Below, piece after piece: positions 1 to 11,779 of a stretch of DNA of 64,000 bases. Location: the NCBI GenBank assembly GCA_014218235.1, contig CM024753.1, positions 188,084,348 to 188,148,347 on the forward strand, written 5' to 3'. The notes beneath the pieces are model-generated. The model saw only the letters and a list, made by a program, of their open reading frames with translations. It made no database searches and had not been told where the DNA came from. The DNA comes from Colocasia esculenta. Its lineage: Eukaryota > Streptophyta > Magnoliopsida > Alismatales > Araceae. Made by a program: the position numbers and the translations under genes. Within the stretch, counting starts at the first letter, position 1, and every line of letters begins with the position of its first letter.

Positions 1-201
1 TCTATTGAGTTAGAGGCATACTTACCAACCTTACCTGTGTCAATAATTTGGCCCTTATTGTTACCTCCAAAGACAACTTGTCCTCTGTCTTTTTCCACCA
101 GGAGACATTTTTTTTTGTCACCCGTCATGTGCCTCGAGCAGCCGCTATCCAAGTACTATTTGTTTTGATTTTGGGCTGCTAAGCATTCCTGCATAGATGG
201 A
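1..201 (-). pseudogene. copia-1 pol start: aspartic protease fragment
   Basis: The minus strand reads YLDSGCSRHMTGD at 118-156. This is the copia protease signature, with DSG as the catalytic triad. The frame stays open to base 1 and includes GQVVFGGNNKGQI, as expected for the gag-pre-integrase side of pol. The protease would cut the Gag-Pol polyprotein inside virus-like particles. It is listed as a pseudogene because the gag frame upstream is broken, although no lesion is visible in this short piece. The rest of pol is beyond the window. Confidence 0.75.
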
Positions 202-2205
202 TCAGACAAGAGGTTTTGGTACCCAAATTACTTTGGGTCCCAATCTATCATTCATGCCAAAAAGTAAATGCTTTAGAATCCAAACTTGTTTGCATTTTAG
301 TTTGTTTAACTTATTCCAGCATTGTTTTTCTGCATGACCAATTTTATTACAGTTATTGCATGATGGAGTTTTATTGGAAACATTTCTTTTGTTGTTTTGT
401 TGAACTTGTTCTTGCATCTTACCCTTTTGTTGCTTGGTTGGCTTCACTTTTCCAGCATGTTTCTAGGCCTGTCGACAGATCTGATTGGGTCTGTCGACAG
501 ATTTCTTCACTTGTTGAACATATGTGATCTTTTGATTATTTTGCAGTTGCTTACCCTTAGCTTCAGCATTCTTGCTCTTGGGTGGAACTTGTTTACTTGT
601 ACTTTGACTACAATCAGCAAGAGATGTGATCAATTTCTCTCCAAGTTTCTTTTATTTTTCTGGTTGAAATCCAAGTCCATCCCTTGTTACATTTGTTTTA
701 ACTCCCCAAACAGCATCAAGATTTTGCTTTCCTTTTACAAATCTTCAAAGGTCTTCAGTTTTTCCTCTTAATTCCTTTTCATCTTGTTCCAACTTTTTCT
801 GAATCTCTTGATTTTCATGTTGAAGTTTTTCAAGAGAATTGATTAGACTTTGTTTTTCCTTTTCATTTTCTTGCAAATTTTCTTTCATGCAATCCATTTC
901 TTCATAGTGACCTTCCTGTTCAATTTTCAGTAAGTCAATTTCTTTAGACATGATTGCAAGTTGTTCATCAGTGCTTGTGCTAGAAACAAGATTAGTGATT
1001 TTCTTTTTCAGTGCTTTATTTTTAGACTTGAATTCACAAAATTTTTCAAAGAGCAAGGTGTATGCCTCTTCCCATTCATCAACAGTATAGTTTTCAAAGG
1101 AAAAGTTTACCTCATTTGAGTCTTCACTCCTTGCCATTAAGCACTGAATTTCTTCATCTCCAGAGTTTCCTTGTGCGTTCTCGTCTTCATCTTCATCACT
1201 CCAAGTCGCCATCATTGCCTTGGATTTCTTGAAAGTGAACTTGTCCTTTTTCATCTTTTTCTTTAGCTCTGGGCATTCACCTCTCATGTGCCCTGGTTTC
1301 TTGCACTCATAGCACACAATCATGTCAGATTTTTTGTTAGAATCAAATTTATTTGAAAAATCCTTCTTTTGAAAAGGTTTGAAGTTACCTGAGCCTTTCT
1401 TTTTGAACCTGAGGAATTTTTTGAACTGTCTAGTGAGCATGGCCATTTCATCATTCTCACTATCACTAGACGTTCTAGTTTCATCACTATCCTGCTAAAC
1501 CTCTTTCTTGGAACTTGAAGAACTTTTATTAGAGGCTTTTAAAGCAATAAATTTTCTCGAATTAACCTCAGTTTCTTTTCTTTTCAAATTAATTTTATAA
1601 GTCATCAGGGATCCTATTAGCTCATCCAATTTCATTGTTGAAAGGTCTTTAGAGTCCTCAATGACAGTGGCCTTAGTATGCCAAGAGGATGGAAGAGACC
1701 GAAGTATCTTCCTAACTAAGTCACTCTCTAAGTACTCCTTTTTGAGACCTTTCAACCCATTTATTATTAGCATGAATCTAGCAAACATATCTGAAATGGT
1801 TTCTTCATTTTTCATTTTAAACATCTCATATTCAGACACTAGCATGCTTGCTTTGGTTTCCCTTACCTCAGATGTACCTTCGTATATGAGTTCCAATTTG
1901 TCCCACATCTCTTTTGCTGGCTTACATGTGGAGACCCTCGAATATTCTTTCGGATGCACGACGCACTGCATCATGTTCAATGTGCTCCAATTCAATGTAC
2001 CTTTGCGGATCTGTTCTCTAGTCCAGGTGCAATCATCAGCAGGTAGCTCATAAGGCCCTTTGTTGACGATCTTCCACAGCTCGTAGTCTTGAGCTCTCAA
2101 AAAGACCTGCATACGATTTTTCCAATAGGTGTAGTCAGTGCCATCAAAGAAAGGAGGTCTGGACACTGAGTGTCCTTCATCCATAAACCCCATGTTAGTT
2201 TTCAT
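202..2205 (-). pseudogene. copia-1 gag, broken
   Basis: The start is the ATG at 2203-2205, about 60 nt past the primer site. The N-terminal part (FFDGTDYTYWKNRM) and the following helical region match the DUF4219/UBN2 gag family, which forms the capsid of copia particles. A CCHC zinc knuckle (CYECKKPGHMRGEC) lies at 1273-1314, followed by a long Lys/Glu-rich coiled coil. A second knuckle (CNNCNKIGHAEKQC) lies at 319-360 just before the protease. A TAG at 1495-1497 interrupts the frame, but the segments on both sides are in the same frame, so this is a point nonsense mutation. Reading changes frame again near 745-760. The interval between the knuckles carries two CTGTCGACAG-type motifs (about 471-507), the same motif as in the LTR. 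Confidence 0.85.
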
Positions 2206-2266
2206 GAGATCGAACTTCTCCTGATCATGAGATCAATCTTTTAAAGCAGTAAATCAGAGAAACCTT

Positions 2267-2279
2267 GCTCTGATACCAA
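2267..2279 (-). other. tRNA-Met primer binding site of copia-1
   Basis: The minus strand reads TTGGTATCAGAGC directly after the LTR. This is the complement of the 3' end of plant initiator tRNA-Met, where minus-strand DNA synthesis starts. Confidence 0.9.
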
Positions 2280-3021
2280 TTGAAAGATGCACGGAATTAT
2301 CTAAAGCAGTAATCTAGAAGGGAGCTTGAATAGATTACTACCAATTAAAAGCACTATGACCTTCTTTTTGTTTCAACATTGACTTGACAAAATCTTAAAC
2401 AGATATGTATTGAATTCGAACTATGATGTGTGTGCTGATTGTGAATAGAATGAATACCAGCCTATCTAGCGTGTTAATAATCAATGTGCCTACCAAACAT
2501 CTACCGTGAAACGTTCAAACCACAGGACATGAAGATTTAAGGTGGTTCGGAGTACACAACTTGTGTATCCTACGTCCACCGTCCACACACACACGCAGAA
2601 AGACTGCTTATCAGTGAGTTCAACTCTACAACCACACACACACATGTTGTCTGATGCAAACACAAAATCAGAACAACAATCCACACGTGGATCAAGCACA
2701 AGGAACGCTTGAACCACTACCATACACACAAGCATATCAAAAGTAAAGCAGAGGAAGAGTTCTGAGTTGAGGATCAAATCCAAGATGTGAACTCTTCAGT
2801 GAGTTCGTCCAGAAGACTTCAAACTTCACGTCGTTGATGACCACGTGATGAAGACGAAGCTTGAACCAAGGACGAACAGGCTTCAACTCCGCTCGTGAGA
2901 TGGATCTTGCACGAACAGGACGGAGGGTTGAAGCATAGTAGTAGGGAGAAGCCTTTCTCTTGGGTTTTGCTTAGGGTTTTGGTATGGTGGCTTCTTACTG
3001 TGAAAATACCTTCATATGATC

Positions 3022-3030
3022 TATATATAT
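3022..3030 (-). promoter_or_regulatory. TATA-like box in copia-1 LTR
   Basis: A run of alternating T and A (CTATATATATGG context) sits in the LTR about 90 bp downstream, on the minus strand, of the GTCGAC motif array. It is the best candidate for the U3 core promoter. Confidence 0.5.
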
Positions 3031-3118
3031 GGGTGTCCAAGTATGGAGAGTCGTGCTTGAAGGGATCACCCTAATATAGAACATATCCTGACCATCAGAT
3101 CTGACTTTCTCTTCGTCT

Positions 3119-3353
3119 GTCGACAGGCACTTCATAGTTGTCGACAGCTACTACTCAGATCTGGTTTCCAGAACCATGGTGTTTCTGGAAGGCCTTATCT
3201 ATCGACAAGCAATTTGCTGCCTATCGACAGGTAACCTGTATCTGTCGACAGGTACATTCTATCTGTCGACAGCTACTGCTTAGAGTGTGCTTCCAGTAGC
3301 TTGTTTGTTCTGGATGGGTTTATCTGTCGACATGAAACTTCCTGGCTGTCGAC
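3119..3353 (-). promoter_or_regulatory. CTGTCGACAG motif array in copia-1 U3
   Basis: Eight copies or near-copies of the palindrome CTGTCGACAG (core GTCGAC, with some ATCGAC variants) occur in about 235 bp. The full matches begin near 3118, 3242, 3262 and 3346, with degenerate ones between. Each contains abutting TGTC and GACA half-sites. The array lies upstream of the TATA-like run, where an enhancer would be expected. A regulatory role is inferred only. Confidence 0.55.
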
Positions 3354-3614
3354 AGGTGATCACTTGAAGTGTTTTTCTTGTTCTTTTGCACTTGGATTTT
3401 GTTGCTTGTCTCGTGTCTTCACACCTACATCAAAAGACATTATAAAGGAGATATAATGAATGCCTAGGTGTTCATCAAGGCATTTGCACACTTGATCATT
3501 TCATTCATGTGTTTGTCATATTTATCATGTTTCCAACATTAAGACAACATCAATTATGTCACACATCATCAAAAACATTTATGCACATGTCATCATATAC
3601 ATTGTAACCCAACA

Positions 3615-5409
3615 CCATCCTACTCTCCTTCACCTGAAAGGAGAAGGGGTGAGCCTCACAAGTCACTGGCTTAGTAGACAAACTCCCTCAAACGCCTAAA
3701 CAACAACAAACGTACAAGAGCAGGAGTAAGGCATTTATTTAAATAACAAATAACACTACCTAGACATGGTACTGCAACTATAAATAAATAACCCATTCTA
3801 GGTTATGTACATGAAACAACCTTTAATAAATAAACTACAACTCACATCCAAGTGTACAAGCTAAAGAAGGGCACGCCACACACGAGGCACGAAAACTAGT
3901 TCGCGACACCAGCCACTGACTCAGACAAACCACACAAGACTACCTCTCAGTCTCGCAGCCATGGATGAAAGGTCCAGCTATTGCTCCACCTCAGCAGGGC
4001 CAAGAAGTTGTGGAGACCAACCAACACCACCCCTGAAGTCCACACGACTGCAAGTCCATGCCTAGCACCTTTAAGGACTCCGGCCTGAGCTCCCTAAAGT
4101 GAGGCACAAGAAAATAGGACTAGCTAGGGACCAGTACGTCTACTAGTGTCTGTCCCCAAACCACAAGTGCACTACAAAAAACCGCACACCCACAAACACG
4201 AGTCGCTGCCCAATGCCGTCTTTCCCTCTGTCGGACGTACAACTCAAACATACGAATGAGGGTGCCCATGAAGACGACACAGACCTCGACGGTACACGCT
4301 GTATTGGGACAAACCCTGAGCACCACATGCCTGGCTCACAATGAATCTGCGGTAACCGACTTGAGAGGTAACCACGCAAGGCGTTTAACAACCCAACTTG
4401 CCATGCACACACAACCATGCAAACTCGACATTTCCAATCATGGCAAGTACAGATGCACCGCTTCGATGCTTACTATAACTAAAACAACAACACCTATCCA
4501 CTGTACAACCAAAAAGAGACAGGTTAGTCTCAGAACCCAACAGCTCGGGTGGGCACCCCTAAAAATGCGTCATACACAGATGCCACAATTCAAACACAAA
4601 ATCGCGATGGGTAAAAGCGTCACCTTTAAAAATTGAATCACAACCGGACATGTCGTCGCGTTCAAATTGCGACATCTAGGTCCGTCACCTTTCAAACCAA
4701 AGTATCAAACCTATTCTAATTCTCTGGAAAACTTGTTAAACACCCATTATCTAAAATAAAAACTATGTATAACCATTCACACAGTTACCTACACATGATT
4801 ACTGTTGAATTTAAGCAATACCATTCATTAAACACCTCAAACTTGATCCGGATAATAAAAAACAAGGAGAATTCCCCTACCAACATGTTGAACACGAAGA
4901 ACAATGCTGCCCCGGAGTTTCCCATGCTCCGATCAACCTTCTAGCACCAGAAACAAGCCAAACCATGAACTACGAACCCGAAATTACCTGAAAACCCCCA
5001 CTAACACTCCTCCTTCTGCCGAACAGTACGTACTACAATGTTTGGCCAAGACTCAGCCAAAACACAACACAAGCTAAATTACAACATATCGGGCCGTCGC
5101 ATTTAAAACACAACGTACCCCGTCATCGCAATTAAGCCTTGACGCACCTGCATGCGCCACGCGGTGCGCATACAACCAGGCCCAGAAAAAACGGTGACGA
5201 AATCGCAACATAGCAGGTGGTAGCATTCTATCAGAAACGCGACACCTGTGTTGGTCACGTTCTTAAGAAGCAAGGCAGAGGTGTATTGTGCTCGGATTTT
5301 CCAATCCTAAACCTTACACCACCTGCTACACACACCCAGACACAACCAATAGGCCACACACTGGCCACCATACCCATTAAACGACGATTCAAATGGTCAC
5401 GCTATTACA
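3615..5409 (-). repeat. 3' LTR of the Tekay-like element, truncated by copia-1
   Basis: This stretch aligns base for base with about 15797-17563, including the segments around 3860-4100, 4200-4470 and 5280-5400. It lacks the last roughly 320 bp of the LTR because copia-1 is inserted there. Compared with the other LTR many CpG sites have become CpA or TpG, for instance in the motif array near 5090-5270. The edge at 5409 is the TGTAATAGCGTGACC start of the LTR on the minus strand. Confidence 0.88.
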
Positions 5410-5515
5410 TTACTATCACCTAAAAGAAATTTCGTCCTCGAAATTCGGAAAGGAACTTCAACACAAGATTTACAACTAATCATATATAAGACAATCACCT
5501 AAAAGAATTAAAATC

Positions 5516-5775
5516 TTACTCAAACAAGTATGGATACGTTCTGTGCATTTCATTTGCCAACTCCCAAGTGTCCTCACCTCCCTGCCTATTTTCCCATCTG
5601 ATTTTTACTAGCTCAATATCTTTATTTCTTAATTTTTGTGTTCTCCACCCTGTGATCAGTACTGGGAATTCTGGCATAGACATGTCTGGTTTCAAATCAT
5701 CCCGAGTATAACTGACAATCTGTGAAGGGTCTCGGATATATCTTCTCAGTGTAGAAACATGAAACACATCATGTG
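5516..5775 (-). pseudogene. Tekay-like pol C-terminus with chromodomain
   Basis: On the minus strand HDVFHVSTLRRYIRDPSQ leads into a chromodomain (VLITGWRTQKLRNK...ELVKIRWENR...EDTWELANEM), ending YPYLFE with a stop at about 5516. Chromodomains of Tekay/CRM/Reina-type chromoviruses read histone marks and direct integration into heterochromatin. The piece is separated from the rest of the integrase by the solo LTR 5776-8070, which entered between the codons for DAH and DVFHVS. Confidence 0.85.
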
Positions 5776-8075
5776 TGTAACGTCGCGTGCTTTTCGGATC
5801 CATGCGGATCATGTGCATTGTGGTTGTGGCGGCCGTTGTGAGGCCAGTGTGAGTTGGGTGTGTGGAATGCATGGTGTGATTGCGTGGCTTGAGCAGGTGA
5901 AGAGCAGGGTAGGTCCTGAATTGGAATAGGACCTGCTGCTGTTCTGTCTGAGTTGGCGTCCAAGGGGTGGTCGTTGAGTGTTGGCGTCCATGTTTATGGA
6001 CGTTGATTTCTTGAACTTGACGGCAGCTTTTGTGGACGTTTAGTCTGGCGGTGCATGTGGGCGACAAGGGGGTTGACGCCAACCTATCAATTCAGCAGGT
6101 TATATGTTCACCCGAGGGCAGCTCTCTCAGCTCACCCTCTTTCCCTCTTGCCCCAGCTTCGCGCCCTGGTGTTTCTGAAGGTTCTAGCAGGTATCGAGGA
6201 GTGGCTGGTCGATCGTGGGACGGGCGGCGTCGCCGAATTGCGCAAGGAAACGTCGCGGCGTGGTGCAATTCGTGTAGGAGCTCGCGGAGGGCTCGGCGTG
6301 AACCGGGGGATTGCAGGAGATTCTAACGCGTTCTGAGGTAGGGGACGAACCCTGGTAGTTCCGTAGAAACATTAAAACACATCATAACCACCGGAATTAA
6401 CGTGATAATGCATGTATGGATAAAGTTGCACCAAATGGGAATAATGGGTGGTTTGTGTAGTTTAATGTGTAAAGCATGTATAATTGGGTTGTATTGGGTT
6501 CTAACATGCTAGAGGAATAGCATTTACATGTTTTTCTGTAATAAGAATGAGTGGAAAACCCGTAGGACCGGATTAGGGTTTCTGCAGGGTTTAAGGCCGG
6601 AGAACTTGGTGTCAACATCATTTGCCGCCAAGCTCTTCAGCCATGAGGTTGACGGCCATGGATCTTGCCGTCTACTTCCTATAAGCGGCAATCGATGTGG
6701 CCGCCTACTCCTACATGAACAGAAATGGCTATTTATGGTGTTTTATCGATAATGCATGCGTGGAATTATACGAGGTGCACTAAGTGCACATGGTTCTCGT
6801 GTTTAGCATACAAGGTATGCTGTTAGTTGTTTACTTCGGTGACTGCGCGTTGTGTACGCGAGGCAGTTAGGTTCACGTGTAGTGGACTAGTGGTCACTTG
6901 TGGTTTACGTAAGGTTTCACGTGGTTTGTGTGCGACGTGCACGTGGTTTTGTGTACGTGGCGAGTAGTACGACGCCTACCGTGGTTACCTCTCCAGTTGG
7001 GTGCCCCAGGTTCTTTGTGAGCCAGGCTGTTAGCTCGGGGCTTTGTCCCGGTACTTGTGTTGTACCGTCGAGGTCTGTGTCGTCTGACCTGGACACCCTC
7101 ACTCTTGTGTTAGAGTTGTACGTCCGGCTGAGGGAAAGACGACAGTGGGACAGTGACAGTTGTGGTTGTTTTTAGTCACTTGTAGCGCGCTCGTAGTTGG
7201 GGGTACGGACACCAGTAGACGTACTGGACCCCAGCTAGACCTTTTCCAGTGCCTCACTCTAGCGAGCCCAGGCCAGGGTCTCTGGAGGTGCCAGGCATGG
7301 GCCTGTGACCGTGTGGTCTGCAGGTTGTGGTGTTTTAGTTGGTCTCCACAGTTGTTTGACCTTTTTACGTGGAGCGGCATCTGGACCTTTCGTCCGTGGC
7401 TGCGAGACTGAGAGGTGGACCTGTGTTAGTTGTCCGAGTCAGTTTCTGGTGTCGCGAACCAGTTTACGTGGCTCGTGTTGGCTGTCTCTACTTTGGCTTG
7501 TACACCTGTTTGGGTTTGCCGTTTAGTTACTACAGTTGTTTCTTGTAGTCGACAGACGGTGAGTACTTTTACAGCTTTACTTACCTGCTTAGTTGTTTTA
7601 TATGTTGTTGGTACTGTTTACTGTTTTGTACCTGTGGTTTGTGGTTTGTTTGGCTTTGGGGGAGTTCCCTAATGAGCCAGTGACTAGAGAGGCTCACCCC
7701 TACCCCCACAGGTGAGGGCGAGGAGGACGTTTCCCGTCCGACGTCCAGTTCTGGGCCGCGTCGTAGCGGAGCAGGGTCAGTACCTCCAGCGGAGTAGTAC
7801 TCAGCAGTGTAGCCTTGTAGCTTTGTAGTTGTTTACTTTCTTTTGTTGTACCTCGGGGTATGCCCCAGGCTTTTGTACACCTTTACAGTTTAAATGGAAT
7901 ATGGCTATGTAAATTGTGAAAAAAATTATATATAAAATGTGGTGTGTTCCTTTATGTTTACACGGACTGTGGTTTGGTATCCCTTGCGAGGCTTCGGCCC
8001 GTTCGCGGGAGGCGGACTCGGATCAAGTGCGTTATCGGTTTAACGGGCTTGGCCGAGGCGTTCCGTCACAATGTG
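5771..8075 (+). repeat. Solo gypsy LTR A with target duplication ATGTG
   Basis: The inserted sequence is 5776-8070 (2295 bp). It starts TGTAACGTCGCG and ends TTCCGTCACA, and it is flanked by ATGTG at 5771-5775 and 8071-8075, a perfect 5-bp duplication. It has no primer site, gag or pol, so it is a solo LTR left by LTR-LTR recombination. Orientation is taken as plus because its first 25 bases resemble the minus-strand start of the surrounding LTR (CTTTCGGATC) and its last part, read in reverse, resembles the primer-side end of that LTR (CCGCCTCCCGCGA...GCCTCGCAAGGGATA). Short open frames inside it (for example 6900-7672) show no known domain. Confidence 0.9.
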
Positions 8076-9135
8076 CGTCTGTAAAATCTATTGGGAGCTC
8101 CAATCTGTATGATGTTTCACCAATTCTTTCTAAAATCTGGAATGGACCTACATATCTTGGACTCAGTTTGCCTTTCCTGCTGAACCTTAAAACACCTTTT
8201 GTGGGGGAGACTTTTAAAAACACATAATCACCAACCTCAAATTGCAATGGCTTGCATCTTGTATTTGCATAGCTCTTTTGTCTGCTTTGGGCTGTCTAAA
8301 GCTTTTCTTTGATAAACTTAACCATTTCTGCACATTGCTGCTCCAATTCTGGTCCCATAACTTGCCTCTCTCCTACTTCATGTCAATTTAAGGGTGTTCT
8401 ACAAGGTCCTCCATATAGAGCATCATATGGTGCCATTCCGATAATTATATGATAACTATTATTATAAACAAATTCCACCATGCCTAAATGTTGATCCCAA
8501 CCACCTCTCCAAACTAAACAAAATGCTCATAACATATCTTCAATGGTTTCAATTATTCTCTCTATTTGTCCGTCTGTCTGGGGATGGTATGTTGAACTGT
8601 ACCTCAACTCAGTACCAACTACTCTTTGTAAGCTTCTCCAAAAACCTGAAGTGAACCTAGGATCCCTGTCGGAAACAATAGTTATTGGAATTCTATGCAA
8701 TGGCACATATCTATCCACATATAGTCTTGCCCAATAATCTGCACACTTTTATCAATCGGTCCATAAAAAACCCAAATTCCATTGTGACCTGATGCTAACC
8801 TGGGTAATCCTGCCACACAATCCATAGTTATATCATCCCACTTCCACTGTGGAATGGGCAATGGCTGCAATAAACCTCCTGGCATCTGGTGCTCTACTTT
8901 AACCTGTTGGCAAATCAAACATCTTGCTATCAATTCCGTTATTTCCTTTTTTCATGTTCGGCCACCAAAAGTACTTTTTCAAGTCTTGGTATATTTTTGT
9001 GTTGCCTGGATGAATAGTATACCTAGATTTGTGTGCCTCCTCCAATACTTTCTGCTTCACTTCCACTTCTGCTGGAACATACAACCGGTTTTTTAACCTG
9101 ATCACACAATCATCATCAATAGTGACATCTTCCAT
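8076..9135 (-). pseudogene. Tekay-like integrase, broken
   Basis: Three minus-strand pieces in different frames cover the integrase. The zinc-binding region is at 8899-9135 (EEAHKSRYTIHPGNTKIYQDLKK...FWWP, followed by a C-x2-C at 8910-8925). The catalytic core pieces are at 8682-8933 and 8527-8718 (MPGGLLQPLPIPQWKWDDI, then ITIVSDRDPRFTSGFWRSLQ and STYHPQTDGQIER, with the second acidic residue in SDRD and the third in QIERIIE). The C-terminal GPY/F region is at 8076-8247 (FQVGD-like EVGDYVFLKVSPTKG...LSPRYVGPFQIL). Reading changes frame between the pieces. Integrase would join the cDNA to host DNA. This copy cannot make one. Confidence 0.85.
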
Positions 9136-9285
9136 CTTTACACTTTCAGTTAAATTTTAATCTATCCTCTGAGCTTCTACTATCTGCCAGTATAATGAAG
9201 GTTCCACTGTACTGCTTGCCAACACTGCTCGCCGCTGACTATTTGGAATGAACAAAGAATTCTCTGCTACATCTTAATATAATTT

Positions 9286-10165
9286 CTATTTTTTTATCAT
9301 CATGTGGCTCATCACTGCCATTCTTCTCAAAGCATCTGCAACAACATTGACTTTACTCGGATGGTACGCTAAGCTAAAATCATAGTCTTTCAAATACTCC
9401 ATCCACCTACGCTGCCTCAAATTCAAATCTTTATGTGAGAAAATATATTTTAAACTTTTGTGATTCATGAAGATTTCAAACCTCTCACTATACAAATAGT
9501 GCGTCCAAAACTTCAATGCAAATACCATTGCTACTAACTCTAGGTCATGTGTTGGATAATTTTCTTCATGTCGCTTTAGCTGCCTGGACGCATATGCCAC
9601 CACCTTTCCATGCTGCATTAATACTGCTCCAAGTCCTCTCCTGAAAGCATCTGTATACAACATAAATCCTCCACGGCCTTATGGTATCTCTAATATGGGT
9701 GCTGAAGTAAGCCTTTTCTTCAATTCCATAAAGCTTCACTGACAATCTGATGACCATACAAAATGTACTCCCTTCTCGGTTAATCTTGTCATGGGTGCTG
9801 CAATCTTCGAGAAATCTTGGATAAACCGCCTGTAGTATTTTGCTAAACCAAGGAAACTCCTGATTTCTGATACTGTCTTTGGTTCTTCCCACTTCATAAT
9901 AGCTTCAACCATAGCTGGATCTACTGCTACACCTTCTCCTGAGATCACATGACCCAAAAACTGAATCTCTCTTAACGAGAACTCACATTTACTAAATTTA
10001 GCATACAATTGATGATCTCGCAACGTTTGCAAAGTGATTCTCAAATAGACTGCATGTTCTTTTTCTGACGCTGAATACACCAATATGTCATCTATAAATA
10101 CCATAATAAACTGATCTAGATAGGGGTGAAATATTATATTCATCAAATTCATGAAAGTTGTCGGT
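9286..10165 (-). pseudogene. Tekay-like reverse transcriptase (C-terminal half) and RNase H
   Basis: The reverse transcriptase fingers/palm part runs from YAPTTFMNLMN to HFVWSSDCQ, with the catalytic FIDD at 10087-10098 (QFIMVFIDDILVYS). The connection reads LGLAKYYRRFIQDFSKIA. The RNase H piece at 9286-9663 reads YTDAFRRGLGAVLMQHGKVVAYASRQL and ends with YHPSKVNVVADALRR. A frame change lies near 9665-9735. The N-terminal half of the reverse transcriptase is at 13092-13811, on the other side of solo LTR B. Confidence 0.87.
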
Positions 10166-10599
10166 GCATATGTCACGCCCCGACGCGGAATATCGGAGCG
10201 CGAAGGCAGTTGCAAGAAAAAGGTATAGAGCGAATACTAGACATCAAACCATTGCACATTGAATAATACTAAATCAAATCTTTCTCATTAATAACTTTTC
10301 AAATGTCTAGTTACAACCACTAATATCAGAGCCATTCTATAGGGCCCAATTACATTGCAATAAAAGGAAATAACTAACTACAACTTTAAGATAACATAAT
10401 GACTCGAGGGTACTCCTGGCTTCACTCTTGGTCATTCCCTTCCTCGTGAGTGTATGTGTCATCCTCGGTCTCACCTGAGAACACAACATCAAATAACGTA
10501 GGGTGAGTGATAACGCCCAGTAGGACTTAAATCCCAGGCTCAAGTAGGCTTTAAATAATTAACGCATTTAATGGTAGAGTATCTAAAGATAGCAGGTAC

Positions 10600-10860
10600 A
10601 AGAGAGACAAAATATAGCAAGAGATACAACAACAGGTAACATGATAGCACAATAGCACGAGATCGAGTATAGTTTCCAAAAATAGCACAAGTATCGAGTA
10701 TAGCACGAATAGCAGGATGGCCATAGCACAACTAGCACAAGTATAATAATAGCACGACGAGTATAGCACTTGTTTGTCATTCTAGACATCGAGAGAGTAT
10801 AGCACGTTTTGTGTTTTGATTGTCATATAGATAGTCAAGATAGATAGCACTTGAGTGTAA
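10600..10860. repeat. Degenerate ATAGCAC-rich repeat in solo LTR B
   Basis: ATAGCAC and GAGTATAGCA occur more than ten times in about 250 bp with irregular spacing. The short frames through it (10540-10789) are consequences of the repeat and are not genes. Confidence 0.6.
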
Positions 10861-11779
10861 TGTCAAACACTCTGATCATTTAACTCCCATGGGCACTAGC
10901 ACTTTCGGGCGCACATCCCAGGACCAGATCGGGCCCTTTATATATTGCCAGGCATTGGTTATATTGTATCTTTAGACAATCAGTCAATGACCAATATAGA
11001 GTACCAAGAATAGTTAAGAGCACTAGATGAATAGACAAGATAGTAGAGAGAACATGAATAGACGAGCGAGTAGAGTATAGGTGAGAGCTAAGGGTACATC
11101 ACGTAAAACAACAAGTAAACATGCGATAGTAACAGTTGCACAACACGCGCACATCGTATTGGCAGTCAGGTGGAATTCACGATCTTCCCGCTGGCCATGT
11201 TATGCACAAGTCCAGAGGTCCGACGTGATTCAAGGTAAGAGCGAACTTCTAATAGCTGTTTGGATCATATCGATCCCTAAAGGTGTAATGGGTGTTAGGG
11301 TACAACCAGCTCGTCGACCATGTGGGAATCCATGATCAGATGAGACTTACGGAGGCCTTGTGCAAGGGTTCACTAGTCCGACAAAAGGAATATCCGACAG
11401 AGAGTTCACCACAAACCAAGTAAAGTGTGTATATAAAAACAGGTGCTCGATGTTCTAGAGGAATCCTAGAACAGTGGTGCGTCGATATCGGTATATAAAC
11501 AACGCAAGAAACGAATAAAAGTCCTTTAAAGGCAATTAATATACTTTATTGCAATAAATTACCAGATACATTATGAGATATTTTATGCCAAATTTCAGCC
11601 ATATATGGATGGTTCATGTGTGTGCATGTGCAAGAGAAATCATAGATAGAAAAGAAGTCGTGAATATGTATTTTAAAGCATTCAATATAGCTCCATTTTA
11701 AAACAGGTGTTTTTACTGCGTGAGAGAAATAAATTTTATGGGTTTTCATCAAAAATCCTGTGAACACGACGTAGGCCAG

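Larger units (their letters stand above)
1..3614 (-). mobile_element. Ty1/copia retrotransposon copia-1, 5' part
   Basis: On the minus strand the order is LTR (2281-3614), tRNA-Met primer site, gag, then the start of pol at the window edge, so only the 5' part is visible. The right edge is placed at 3614 because the LTR then starts with TGTTGGGTTACAATG, and because the DNA from 3615 onward aligns with the interior of the gypsy LTR at about 15797. The element is therefore inserted into the 3' LTR of the gypsy element 3615-17563. The coding part has one in-frame stop and at least one frameshift, so this copy is defective. The second LTR, the left target duplication and most of pol lie outside the window. 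Confidence 0.85.
2281..3614 (-). repeat. 5' LTR of copia-1
   Basis: The LTR begins on the minus strand with TGTTGGGTTACAATG at 3614 and ends ...GCATCTTTCA at 2281, next to the primer site, giving TG...CA ends. It is about 1.33 kb long. A TATA-like run lies at 3022-3030 and the GTCGAC motif array upstream of it at 3119-3353. Open frames inside it (for example 2490-2783 and 2819-3040) have no recognisable content. An alternative 5' edge at 3538 was considered and rejected because the flanking gypsy homology only starts at 3615. Confidence 0.8.

Noticed and set aside
2267..2279. A tRNA-Met gene
   Set aside because: Only the short complement of the tRNA 3' end is present, next to an LTR, so it is a primer site. 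The same holds at 15461-15475 and 29267-29279.
4120..4636. Several overlapping 70-130 codon frames in the gypsy LTRs (also 16270-17619)
   Set aside because: They overlap on both strands, differ between the two LTR copies, and show no domain.
6030..7672. Cys/Arg-rich frames in solo LTR A
   Set aside because: They lie entirely inside an LTR bounded by a perfect target duplication and match nothing recognisable.
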